Assembly: GCA_022360315.1 (NCBI GenBank)
Contig: JAKSDA010000146.1
Span: 1 to 42,774 of the forward strand
Source of the DNA: Pseudomonadota bacterium
Lineage (GTDB): Bacteria; Myxococcota_A; Polyangia; Haliangiales; Haliangiaceae
DNA length: 42,774 nt
Direction of reading: 5' to 3'
Part shown: piece by piece, positions 29,715 to 41,627 of the stretch
How positions within the stretch are numbered: position 1 is the first letter of the stretch
Layout: every line of letters starts with the position of its first letter
The notes under the pieces: model-generated
Seen by the model: the letters and a program-made list of their open reading frames with translations, nothing else
Databases searched by the model: none
What the model was told of the DNA's origin: nothing
Position numbers and translations under genes: made by a program

Positions 29715-29741
29715 TTAGCACTCACCAATAGCGAGTGCTAA
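29715..29741 (-). promoter_or_regulatory. CIRCE operator (HrcA binding site)
   Basis: ttagcactc (29715-29723), nine bases, gagtgctaa (29733-29741): an exact match to the CIRCE consensus TTAGCACTC-N9-GAGTGCTAA. It lies 60 bases before the groES start. HrcA binds it as a repressor and releases it during heat stress. No hrcA gene is in the window. Confidence 0.95.
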
Positions 29742-29800
29742 CAGGGGCGCATGCTAAACCCATTTCTCTGAAGAGCAACAGATAGAATGTGAATTTTTCA

Positions 29801-29841
29801 AAAAACTACATTGTTGAGTCGAGTAATCTATTGTAGTTTTT
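29801..29841. terminator. Possible bidirectional terminator-like hairpin
   Basis: aaaaactaca (29801-29810) and tgtagttttt (29832-29841) form a 10-bp inverted repeat with 21 bases between. The A/T runs at both ends are terminator-like, but the stem is AT-rich and weak. It lies between the leftward groESL operon and the rightward hypothetical gene pair, so as a terminator its purpose is unclear; a regulatory site is the alternative. Confidence 0.35.
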
Positions 29842-29946
29842 ATACATACATTTGAATGCAAATCATATAAGCCTCCTACTACCGCAGTAACTGGCTGGAA
29901 CCACTGGAAAACTTGACAAATCTTGAAACCATCCGATAAAGATCAT

Positions 29947-30516
29947 ATGGATGTAACCGCGCATGCAACTGTTGAAGAGTTCTTTCACGAAGTAGTGACC
30001 GATGCTCTTGCCCGGGCGGATGTCCAGGCGACCGAGGGGGCCGAGTGTTACCTGGTAGGTTTGCTCGGCGAGTTCACCAAGGCGCGGATTACCGACGATC
30101 CACTTTCGCTCAAGCTAGTCGAGAGCCAGGGTGACCCGGCGGCACGGGTCAAGACGCTCAAGGAGGTCGGCGACACCAGTCTCTACGTTGCCGGTTTTTT
30201 TGCTGCGTCGCTCAACCGCAGGTTGGTGGATGCAGGTTACTACGTGAATCTGGGTGAGGCGGCGTATAGAGAGTTAGCCGGGCGTCTTTCCGGGGCCAGT
30301 TCGATCGGTGAAATCTACAGCGAGTTGGCAGCCAAGTTTCCGCGGTTTGTCGATGTTCTTGCCGAAGTGCGCAAGCGGATCGACTGTGCCCAGCGCGATG
30401 TCGTCAAGCTATACGAAACCTGGCTGGTGACCCGCTCGGAATGGGTCGAGCGGCGGCTTCGCGAACTCGGTGTCCTGGTCCAAACGGCTCCCAAAGGGTC
30501 GGGGTACCTGCAGTAG
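29947..30516 (+). CDS. Conserved hypothetical protein A
   Basis: 189 aa from ATG 29947 (open also from TTG 29923). All-helical and soluble: HATVEEFFHEVVTDALARAD, ECYLVGLLGEFTKARITDDP, DTSLYVAGFFAASLNRRLVD, FPRFVDVLAEVRKRI. It has no known catalytic motif. The C-terminus ends GSGYLQ. It is followed 12 bases later by another conserved-looking gene with an excellent ribosome binding site, so the two form an operon and probably a complex or pathway. I do not recognise a function. Confidence 0.8.
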   Translation: MDVTAHATVEEFFHEVVTDALARADVQATEGAECYLVGLLGEFTKARITDDPLSLKLVESQGDPAARVKTLKEVGDTSLYVAGFFAASLNRRLVDAGYYVNLGEAAYRELAGRLSGASSIGEIYSELAAKFPRFVDVLAEVRKRIDCAQRDVVKLYETWLVTRSEWVERRLRELGVLVQTAPKGSGYLQ

Positions 30517-30528
30517 GGAGGCACAACG

Positions 30529-31164
30529 ATGGTGTTGCGGCGGCTCCAGCGCGGCCTCGAACAAATGTATCGCATAGACACACGGGTCGAGGTTGGTGAT
30601 TTTGTCATCGACTCTGCTGCTCGTGACAGCCTGGGCGTGGCGCGTGCGCCGCGCGAACAGCTGTTGCTAGCCGAGAATGACGGAGAGCTCGACATCGGCC
30701 TGTTCGTGGACCAGGTTGCTCTCAACAACCTCGCCCACAACGATCCCAGTCACACGCTCGACGACCGCAATCTTCCCGACTTCCTCCTCGCTGTTGAGGG
30801 TGTCAGTCACTTCGTATATATGGTTTGGCGAGCTCATGCCGGCCGACCGGTTTCGGCGCTCGAACTCGAGGTACAGGCCGAGGTCGACAAATACGTTGTG
30901 TGTCTACTCGTCGCCGATCCACACCTGTCCCGTTCAAATCGTCTTCGTCGCCGGCTATTCGAGCAGTTTCACTTCGACGACGATCTCGACGCCAGCGAAC
31001 GCTCTCGTTACCGCGCGGCCAATGACAGCGCGCGCCGGTACAGTGCGTCGCTCGAGCGCCGTTACGTCCGATTTCGACGCATTGTCGAGATGCTCGGCGA
31101 ACTCCGCCGTTTCTACCGCATGTCGCTGCCCAGCAAGCTCGACTTCATCTCCTCGGCCGCGTAG
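30529..31164 (+). CDS. Conserved hypothetical protein B
   Basis: 211 aa, with GGGAGG-type ribosome binding site seven bases before ATG 30529. No transmembrane part. The sequence has LDIGLFVDQVALNNLAHNDP, NLPDFLLAVEGVSHFVYMVW, ALELEVQAEVDKYVVCLL and an Arg-rich helical C-terminus (YVRFRRIVEMLGELRRFYRM). No catalytic motif was recognised. It is the second gene of the pair with protein A, and a methyltransferase follows 39 bases downstream. The even spacing suggests a three-gene operon; function unknown. Confidence 0.8.
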   Translation: MVLRRLQRGLEQMYRIDTRVEVGDFVIDSAARDSLGVARAPREQLLLAENDGELDIGLFVDQVALNNLAHNDPSHTLDDRNLPDFLLAVEGVSHFVYMVWRAHAGRPVSALELEVQAEVDKYVVCLLVADPHLSRSNRLRRRLFEQFHFDDDLDASERSRYRAANDSARRYSASLERRYVRFRRIVEMLGELRRFYRMSLPSKLDFISSAA

Positions 31165-31203
31165 CCAGCAACTGTCGGGGTCGTGCGGTAGGATGGCATT
31201 TAC

Positions 31204-32028
31204 TTGGCCAGATATCGTGCATTTGATTGGTATGCAACCCCACTATACTACGACATCGTATTCGATGCCGAAACAGATAAGGAGTGCGATTTTCTCGAGG
31301 CGATGTACGAGCGCCACGCGCCCGGCCCGACCCGTCGTGTGCTCGAGCCAGCTTGCGGCTCGGGCCGCCTGGTCGTCGAGATGGCCCGGCGCGGTTATCA
31401 CGTCACCGGCTTCGATCTCAGCGACAGCACCCTCGAGTTTGCCAAAAAACGCCTCGAACGTGCCCGGCGCACCCGGTCAAACGCAAAAAAACCGGCCGAG
31501 CGCTCACCCGGTCGCGTGCGCCTGCACAAAGGGCTCATGCAGTCGTTTCGCTTTCGCGGCCAGTTCGATCTGGCCCACTGTCTGGTCAGTTCGTTTCGCT
31601 ATCTTCTCAGCGAAGACGATGCCCTTTCTCATCTGGAGTGCACGGCCCGGGCACTGCGGCCAGGCGGCATCTATGTGCTCGGCTTTCACCTCAGCGAGTA
31701 CGTGGCCGACGGTATCTCGCGCGAGCGTTGGGTGGCCGAGCGTAACGGTGTACACGTGGTCTGCAATATTCAGAGCTGGCCGGCCGAGCGCCACCGCCGC
31801 CGCGAGAGTCTGCGATCGCGCCTGGTCGTGTCGCGACGGGGCCGGGTTACTCGCCATGAAACATCGTGGGAGTTTCGCACATACAGCGCGCGGCAGTTTC
31901 GCTCGCTCGTGGCCAAAGTTCCAAATCTCGAGCACATTGCCACCTACGACTTCGACTACAACCCGGACAAACCGTGCCGTCTGGGCGCTGAACGACTCGA
32001 TCAGGTGGCTATCCTGCGCCGCCGCTGA
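31204..32028 (+). CDS. Class I SAM-dependent methyltransferase
   Basis: 274 aa from TTG 31204, which is preceded by aggatgg. Motif I is VLEPACGSGRLVVEMARRG, the ribose site is FDLS, and then DLAHCLVSSFRYLL and LRPGGIYVLGFHL. An Arg/Lys-rich insertion (RARRTRSNAKKPAERSPGR) lies between the second and third strands. The C-terminal third is a beta-rich extension (SRLVVSRRGRVTRHETSWEF). Substrate unknown. It follows the two hypothetical genes and converges on panC with 36 bases between stops. Confidence 0.85.
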   Translation: MARYRAFDWYATPLYYDIVFDAETDKECDFLEAMYERHAPGPTRRVLEPACGSGRLVVEMARRGYHVTGFDLSDSTLEFAKKRLERARRTRSNAKKPAERSPGRVRLHKGLMQSFRFRGQFDLAHCLVSSFRYLLSEDDALSHLECTARALRPGGIYVLGFHLSEYVADGISRERWVAERNGVHVVCNIQSWPAERHRRRESLRSRLVVSRRGRVTRHETSWEFRTYSARQFRSLVAKVPNLEHIATYDFDYNPDKPCRLGAERLDQVAILRRR

Positions 32029-32064
32029 GATCGGCCAAACCACTGCCAGGCCGCGGTTTTCGGG

Positions 32065-32934
32065 TCAGTCGATCCCTAGAACCGCGTTGTCGATGAGGCG
32101 GGTTTTGCCGACAAATACAGCCATGGCCAGAACTGCCGGACGGCTCACTGATGTGACCAGCTCGAGAGTCGTGGCATCGCGCAGATCAACGTAGTCGATA
32201 CGCGCCAGCTCGGTGTCCTCGATAGGCTGGCGGGCCGCATCCAAAAGGGCCAGGGAGTCGCGTTCGCCGCTGTGAAATCGGGCCTGGGCGGCTTTTAAGC
32301 CGCGGTAGAGGCACAGCGCAGCAGAACGCTCGGGCGCAGAGAGATAGGCATTGCGCGAAGACATGGCCAGCCCATCGGCTTCGCGCACGATCGGCATGCC
32401 GACGATTTCAATGCCAAAATCGAGATCTCGAGACATCTGCCGAATCATGGCAAATTGCTGATAATCTTTTCTGCCGAAAATCGCTATATGAGGCTGGGTG
32501 ATATGAAATAATTTGGTCACTATTGTGGCCACACCGCGAAAATGGCCCGGCCGCGCAGAGCCACAAAGCGGCCGAGACAACTCTTCGACGGTCACATAAC
32601 TTTGATATCCCTGTGGATACATGGCCTCGACGTCGGGGCAGAATATGAGATCGACTCCACATTCGCGGGCTTTCTCGATATCGCCCTCCTCGTCGCGAGG
32701 GTAGACAGCGAGATCCTCATTCGGGCCGAACTGGGTCGGATTGACGAAGATCGTTGCGATCAGCACGTCGGCCCGTGCCCGGCCGGCGCGCAGAAGTGAT
32801 AGATGCCCCGGGTGCAAATAGCCCATGGTTGGCACCACGCAGATACGTAACCCATCGCGGCGCAGATTTTCGGCCCATGCTCGCATCGTGGAGGGCTGGC
32901 GAATGACCTCGAAAGGCAGGCGCGAAGCAATCAC
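32065..32934 (-). CDS. panC: Pantothenate synthetase
   Basis: 289 aa. It joins pantoate and beta-alanine with ATP to make pantothenate. Marks: VVPTMGYLHPGHLSLLRAGR (the HxGH ATP motif is HPGH), IFVNPTQFGPNEDL, FGRKDYQQFAMIRQM and IVREADGLAMSSRNAYLS (KMSKS-equivalent SSRN). Start is GTG 32934, sixteen bases after the panB stop, so panB and panC are an operon. No panD is seen. Confidence 0.96.
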   Translation of the reverse strand: MIASRLPFEVIRQPSTMRAWAENLRRDGLRICVVPTMGYLHPGHLSLLRAGRARADVLIATIFVNPTQFGPNEDLAVYPRDEEGDIEKARECGVDLIFCPDVEAMYPQGYQSYVTVEELSRPLCGSARPGHFRGVATIVTKLFHITQPHIAIFGRKDYQQFAMIRQMSRDLDFGIEIVGMPIVREADGLAMSSRNAYLSAPERSAALCLYRGLKAAQARFHSGERDSLALLDAARQPIEDTELARIDYVDLRDATTLELVTSVSRPAVLAMAVFVGKTRLIDNAVLGID

Positions 32935-32950
32935 ACCCAGGGCACCTTGC

Positions 32951-33922
32951 TCACTTGTTTACCGAGGAGTAAAAGCCGGCGAGCTCGCCGGGTAAGTTAT
33001 CGACTTCCCGGGTGGCTGGATTAGCATCGCCCGGTTCTGGCTGGCACACCCCGGCGAGCGACAACGCCGAGACGTTGGCAGGGACTTGTTTTTGATTGCT
33101 GGGCCTCTTGGGCGCGAGAAAAAACGTCTCTTGCTCGCTGGGGAATCCGCCCGAGCGGACGTCGGTGATGTAGGAATCGACCGCAGTTCGAATGCGGGTA
33201 GCCAGGTGCTCATAGCGCCGGACAAACTTGGGTTTAAAAGCATCGTTCATACCGAGAAGGTCGTAGATGACCAGGACCTGGCCATCGCAGTGCGGCCCGG
33301 CTCCGATCCCGATAGTGGGTACCGCAACAGATTCGGTGATGCGCTGTGCGATCTCGGCGGGAATTCCCTCGAGGACAATCGAGTAAACGCCGGCCTCTTC
33401 GAGAGCTCGCGCATCAGCGACCAGGCGGTCGGCCTCTCCGTGGCCCCGGCCCTGCACTTTGAATCCACCCATCTGATGAAATGACTGGGGAGTGAGCCCT
33501 ATGTGACCCATGACCGGGATGCCGCACGCAACCAGGCGGGTGACCAGTTCGGTGTGTTGAGCGCCGCCTTCCAGCTTGACCGCGTGACACCCGCCTTCTT
33601 TGATGAGTCGGCCCGCATTCTCCAGGGCGTTCTCGATGCTCGATTGATACGACATGAACGGCATATCACCGACGACTTGCGCACGACGTGTGCCGCGCAC
33701 GACCGCGCGGGTGTGGTAGATGACCTCATCGAGCGTAACTGGCAGGGTCGTCTCTTGCCCCTGAATGACCATGCCCAACGAGTCTCCAATGAGCAAGATG
33801 TCGATCTGACTGTCGTCGAGGAGACGCGCAAACGTGGCGTCATAGGCTGTGAGCATGGCGATTCTGTCGCCGCGCTCCTTCATTGCTTTCAAGGTGTGGA
33901 TGGTGACCTTGCTGGTCTTCAT
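32951..33922 (-). CDS. panB: 3-methyl-2-oxobutanoate hydroxymethyltransferase
   Basis: 323 aa from ATG 33922, after agagggcgga. It makes ketopantoate from alpha-ketoisovalerate and methylene-THF. Family marks: KMAKMKERG-like start, AYDATFARLLDD, GDSLGMVIQG, GDMPFMSYQ, AVKLEGG, VMGHIGLTPQS, VPTIGIGAGPHCDGQVLV and DLLGM. It is about 50 residues longer than usual: the C-terminus ends PSNQKQVPANVSALSLAG plus CQPEPGDAN and so on, with no known domain. The frame stays open to 34135, but that part is outside the family. Confidence 0.96.
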   Translation of the reverse strand: MKTSKVTIHTLKAMKERGDRIAMLTAYDATFARLLDDSQIDILLIGDSLGMVIQGQETTLPVTLDEVIYHTRAVVRGTRRAQVVGDMPFMSYQSSIENALENAGRLIKEGGCHAVKLEGGAQHTELVTRLVACGIPVMGHIGLTPQSFHQMGGFKVQGRGHGEADRLVADARALEEAGVYSIVLEGIPAEIAQRITESVAVPTIGIGAGPHCDGQVLVIYDLLGMNDAFKPKFVRRYEHLATRIRTAVDSYITDVRSGGFPSEQETFFLAPKRPSNQKQVPANVSALSLAGVCQPEPGDANPATREVDNLPGELAGFYSSVNK

Positions 33923-34177
33923 TCCGCCCTCTCTTTCTGATTTGCCGTGCCAACGGCTATTTGGGTTGTTTTGCCAGAGCTTCAGCGCTGCGGGCCGGCC
34001 GCAAACCCGACGCGCAACAGGTACACCCTCGCAGTCGCAGGCGATCCACGGGGTCATCACGTATCCTGGGACGCTGTGCGTCCGCGCTGTCAACCTGGCA
34101 GCTTCTGCGATAGCTCCTCCATAGAGATCTCGCACTCTAACAAACCATAACCAATGACCGAAATATTACAAGCCGTA

Positions 34178-34240
34178 TCGATCGAATAGCCGGCCGCTCC
34201 GTGGCAACTCCGCTTCGCACTCCTTGCCAGGACGTCCGCC
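34178..34240. repeat. Dispersed repeat, copy B
   Basis: Aligns in the same orientation to 8815-8882 with short gaps (tcgatcgaatagcc, actccgcttcgcac, tccttgccaggacgtccg). It lies in the gene-free spacer between panB (33922) and the Cys-motif gene (34283). The spacer 33923-34282 shows no other feature. Confidence 0.45.
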
Positions 34241-34282
34241 GACCATTCTCTGACAGAGGGATACCGGCCCGGCTAATCCGAG

Positions 34283-34975
34283 CTAGCCAGCCCTGGCTGA
34301 AATCACGCAGGTCGAACGCATGGTGGCGGGCTGGGGATAAAAGAGATAGTTCGCCGTATTGGGCTGGCCGCCGTACAGGTCGGCGTAGTGCCCGGGGTCG
34401 AAGTCAACGGGCGGGGTAGAGATCTCGCCAAAGTCGAGATGTAGGATGTCATAGGCGGGCAGAAGGGCGACCAATCGCTGAAAACGACCCAGCAGCGGCG
34501 CGTCATAGACGCCAGCTCGCGGCTGCTCGCGTATGACGTAGTCACCGCCGGTGCAGTCCATGTCTATTGCAGTCTGCTGCACGCCGGCCATGCGAGCCAT
34601 GTGGCTCAGACACACCCGCAAATATTGCTCGCGGATGGGTTCACCCGAAAATTCTTCGGGCACGGACACATCGCCATCCGGGATCTGCACCAGGCAAGGC
34701 TCGCGGCCGATGCACAGGACGTAGATGTAGTCGCAGTACTCCTCGGCTTCACCGGGACGGAAATAGGTCACAGCGTCCAGCTCGGCAGCCAGCTCTTCGG
34801 CCAGGGCAAGCCCATCGTGCTCGCAAATACCCGCCTCGAATCGGGCCATATCGTCTGGCGCACCCCACCGGCGCGTGGGATAGAGCCGCACCAGTGCCCG
34901 CTCGATCTCTGCGAACATGGTGCCCTTGCGGTCATTACACCCGCTTTTGGCCGCACAGTTAGTACAGGATGCCAT
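34283..34975 (-). CDS. Hypothetical protein with N-terminal Cys motif
   Basis: 230 aa from ATG 34975. The N-terminus [20 protein letters not shown] has C-x2-C-x5-C, a possible metal or iron-sulfur site. An alternative start at 34918 ([14 protein letters not shown]) would drop it. The body reads [60 protein letters not shown], and near the C-terminus [20 protein letters not shown]. No known fold was recognised. It starts 13 bases after the rpoD stop on the same strand, so it belongs to the dnaG-rpoD transcript. Confidence 0.75.
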   Translation of the reverse strand: MASCTNCAAKSGCNDRKGTMFAEIERALVRLYPTRRWGAPDDMARFEAGICEHDGLALAEELAAELDAVTYFRPGEAEEYCDYIYVLCIGREPCLVQIPDGDVSVPEEFSGEPIREQYLRVCLSHMARMAGVQQTAIDMDCTGGDYVIREQPRAGVYDAPLLGRFQRLVALLPAYDILHLDFGEISTPPVDFDPGHYADLYGGQPNTANYLFYPQPATMRSTCVISARAG

Positions 34976-34988
34976 CGGCCTGTGGGTA

Positions 34989-39094
<4,106 letters not shown>

Positions 39095-39269
39095 CGGATT
39101 GCGTTCGAGTGTGATGACAAGAGGCTGAAAGGGATCTTTCGTTCCCTGTAAGCCCCAGGAATTAAAAAGTAAACTATCTAGCACGTGGAGCTGTGCACGG
39201 CCGGCCGCTAGCCACGACAGTAAGTATGGCGGGGACCTTCTCGGTGTCAAATGGCGCCGAGAACAGGGA

Positions 39270-39458
39270 TTATGGTGCAGCGACCTCGAATCCGGCGTGG
39301 ACAAGGGCATAGACCGCGAGTGCAGCGCTCAGGACGATCCAGATACCGAGCATCACCTGGATGTTTCGGGTCGTCTCATGAGTACTGCTCGGGCCGTGAT
39401 CGACCGCCCCGATGTCGTGGCGGTGTTTTTTTGTGGGATCCTTCGCGGGCTTGCTCAC
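39270..39458 (-). CDS. Small single-pass membrane protein, 62 aa
   Basis: From GTG 39458, preceded by ggagagaagcc. The N-terminus is basic ([15 protein letters not shown]); one membrane helix [20 protein letters not shown] follows, and the C-terminus GFEVAAP is short. A longer TTG start at 39488 is possible. It has the form of a small envelope or secretion-adjacent protein; no known family was recognised. It sits between the L,D-transpeptidase gene and dnaG on the same strand. Confidence 0.6.
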   Translation of the reverse strand: MSKPAKDPTKKHRHDIGAVDHGPSSTHETTRNIQVMLGIWIVLSAALAVYALVHAGFEVAAP

Positions 39459-39576
39459 CGGCTTCTCTCCACTGAATCTTTCTGCCAAAGGCGCGGCGTA
39501 CCATGCCTGATGAGTTGCCCTGCGTCAAGCTATCCGCATCCGTCCACACCCACTGTATGGCTATCAGCGGATCGGG

Positions 39577-40818
39577 TCAGCGCCGGACTCGAATCGTGGT
39601 CCCGGGGCTCTCGGCATCGCTGTGAATGCGCAGCCATCCTGCGGGCAGCCCTGGTTCGGCGAAGTCCCATACCCACTTGGCGTCCTGGGGAGTCAAGTTG
39701 ATGCAACCAGCGGAATACCGACGGCCGAATTCTCTGTGCCAGTAGGCCGGATGCATGGCAATTCGGCCTTTGAGAGTGATGACCCAGGGGACGTGCACAT
39801 CCCATTGCCGCTCTGATCCGGGCAGGGAGCGCAACCGGCCGGTGGTCCGCTTCTTTTCGATTTGATATACGCCGCGCGGAGTGGAATGCCCGATGCTCCC
39901 GGTCGATACCAGAGTGGCCAGCACCGGATGCTTGCCCTCGTAGGCGACCAGAATTTGCTGTGACAGAGAGACGTCGAGCCATCGCTCGTCTTGCCCCACG
40001 TTATCCGGACTCTCTGGCCACTGAATTTGGCCGATATCCCGGGCGCGCACGAACTGTCCGTCGCCTATGCTGTGCAGGGTCATGCCACGGCGGAGAATCG
40101 GCTCGCCGATCTCGCCCAGATAGCTCCGCCGGAGTGGTCCAGCTTTGGAGATGCGGCGGCCGTTCACATCGTACAGTCGTGCCCGTTGGCGAACTGCAAA
40201 CGCCAGACGTTTGCCCCGATCAGCATTGGTGAGAACAACACCCTTGAACCCGATGGGCCTGACCCGCTTGACGTCAGAGCTGGCGACCCAGCCGCGGGGA
40301 GTTTTGTAGAAGCGCTTATCACCTCTCTTGGCTATGCGCTGCCTGACGAAGCCTCCAGTGCCGCCGATAATCTCGCTGTCGTCCTCGTCGCCGAGTACAG
40401 CCTCATCGAGTGACTTGTAGGCCGGTGCATCCGAGGTGACGATATACGAGTAGGGCAGGTAAGCATTGCCACGCTGGTCGGGAGAAGGCCGGCTGGTCGG
40501 AGATTTGGTGGTCGGACGAGTGGAGCGCGCGCAGATCCACGCGCGCTGGTCGATACGCAGCCAGCCTTTTTTACAGCCTTTTGCCTTGGTCCGCTCATAT
40601 ACCCGAAACCGGGCCCCCCTAGCCACGACACCGCGCATGATCCGCGGGCTTGTCGTCGGATCGGCATACACGTTCAAATTTCGCGTCACCTCGATCACGG
40701 CTGGTTGCGGAGAACCGGCGGTCGAAGTGCGAGTCTCGGCCTGGCCGGGCCGAGAAATCGCGATCAACATCACGACTGCGCACCACCGCAAACAGAAATA
40801 CTTGCTGGCTGACGACAC
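39577..40818 (-). CDS. L,D-transpeptidase with SH3-like domain
   Basis: 413 aa from GTG 40818. A signal peptide (CAVVMLIAISRPGQA) is followed by an SH3-like domain at ~40-100 (VTRNLNVYADPTTSPRIMRG), a long beta-rich middle, and a YkuD L,D-transpeptidase domain: RWLDVSLSQQILVAYEGKHP, VSTGSIGHSTPRGVYQI and RIAMHPAYWHREFGRRYSAG with CINLTPQDA. The active Cys is present (SAGCINL); where most enzymes have SHGC the His is replaced by Ala. The upstream His in HPAYWH may serve instead. It crosslinks or attaches proteins to peptidoglycan in the periplasm. GTG is chosen because it directly precedes the signal peptide; no clear ribosome binding site. Confidence 0.87.
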   Translation of the reverse strand: MSSASKYFCLRWCAVVMLIAISRPGQAETRTSTAGSPQPAVIEVTRNLNVYADPTTSPRIMRGVVARGARFRVYERTKAKGCKKGWLRIDQRAWICARSTRPTTKSPTSRPSPDQRGNAYLPYSYIVTSDAPAYKSLDEAVLGDEDDSEIIGGTGGFVRQRIAKRGDKRFYKTPRGWVASSDVKRVRPIGFKGVVLTNADRGKRLAFAVRQRARLYDVNGRRISKAGPLRRSYLGEIGEPILRRGMTLHSIGDGQFVRARDIGQIQWPESPDNVGQDERWLDVSLSQQILVAYEGKHPVLATLVSTGSIGHSTPRGVYQIEKKRTTGRLRSLPGSERQWDVHVPWVITLKGRIAMHPAYWHREFGRRYSAGCINLTPQDAKWVWDFAEPGLPAGWLRIHSDAESPGTTIRVRR

Positions 40819-40973
40819 GGGCCGACAGTGTAGCAAAGGGCAGTGATCGGTGTGTAGTTTGGCGATGCAAAGCGAGCATTGCGGCGGGTATTTCGGCATC
40901 TATTGGCTGCCCATGAAGTCTGTTCGCTGTTTTTTCCGCACCGTAGCGCACGAGGTTTTGAGCTCTCGCGCTG

Positions 40974-41558
40974 TTACGGTTGACTGGTGCTGTCTGCGTT
41001 CTCGCCTGCATTCGGGTTTTCGTCGACCAGGGCATCGAAATACTCGGGCATTGCCGCATAGGCATCGCGGCTGATGATATCGCTGATGCACTGCGCCCGG
41101 TCTACAGCCAGAATACCGTCCAGGTGATCGATTTCGTGCTGGACCAGTTCGGCCTCGTTGGGCTCGAGATCGAGCCAGGTCTGCCGGTTTCCCTCGCCGT
41201 CGAGATAGGCCACGGAGATGGACATATGGCGGCGCACTTTGACCAGGAGCGACGGAAAGCTCATACAATCGTCCCATAGAGTGAACGTGGCCTCGCTGCG
41301 CCAGGTGATCACCGGATTGACCATGACGAACGGAAGGCGCCCGAGGTCGAAAGCGATGAAGCGTCGGGCAATACCGATCTGCGGGGCGGCGATGGCCCGG
41401 CCGAATCCCTTGACCCGGCGAAACTCGCTCAGTGTGCGCTGCAGCCGGGCCATGTCTTTTTTTTGCTCACTGTCGTTGGCGCTGACATCCTCGGAGCGCT
41501 GCCGCAACCGGGGATCGCCGATCTGCAGGACGTTGTGGCTGCCCACTCGCATGGCCAC
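40974..41558 (-). CDS. def: Peptide deformylase-like protein (divergent clade)
   Basis: 194 aa. Motif 1 GFGRAIAAPQIG, motif 2 DDCMSFP (normally EGCLS), and motif 3 QHEIDHLDG with the HExxH metal site intact. The fold and the metal ligands (Cys, two His) are conserved, so a metallo-deformylase removing the formyl group from new proteins is possible. But the two changed residues around the cysteine put it outside the classical group, and a second function is possible. There is no fmt gene beside it. It lies 69 bases downstream of the kinase stop on the same strand. First ATG 41558, with another one two codons later. Confidence 0.82.
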   Translation of the reverse strand: MAMRVGSHNVLQIGDPRLRQRSEDVSANDSEQKKDMARLQRTLSEFRRVKGFGRAIAAPQIGIARRFIAFDLGRLPFVMVNPVITWRSEATFTLWDDCMSFPSLLVKVRRHMSISVAYLDGEGNRQTWLDLEPNEAELVQHEIDHLDGILAVDRAQCISDIISRDAYAAMPEYFDALVDENPNAGENADSTSQP

Positions 41559-41627
41559 ATGGTGCAGGGGTCGGACGCGGTTTGTCTACCGCGACCGGGC
41601 CGGCACAGGACGCGATTGCAATCGCGG

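Noticed and set aside
30677..32194. 505-codon plus-strand ORF over the hypothetical and methyltransferase genes
   Set aside because: It is Ser/Thr/Arg-rich and out of frame with three well-formed genes, so a shadow.
32065..33922. panBCD operon with a hidden panD
   Set aside because: Nothing resembling aspartate decarboxylase is found between panC and the methyltransferase.
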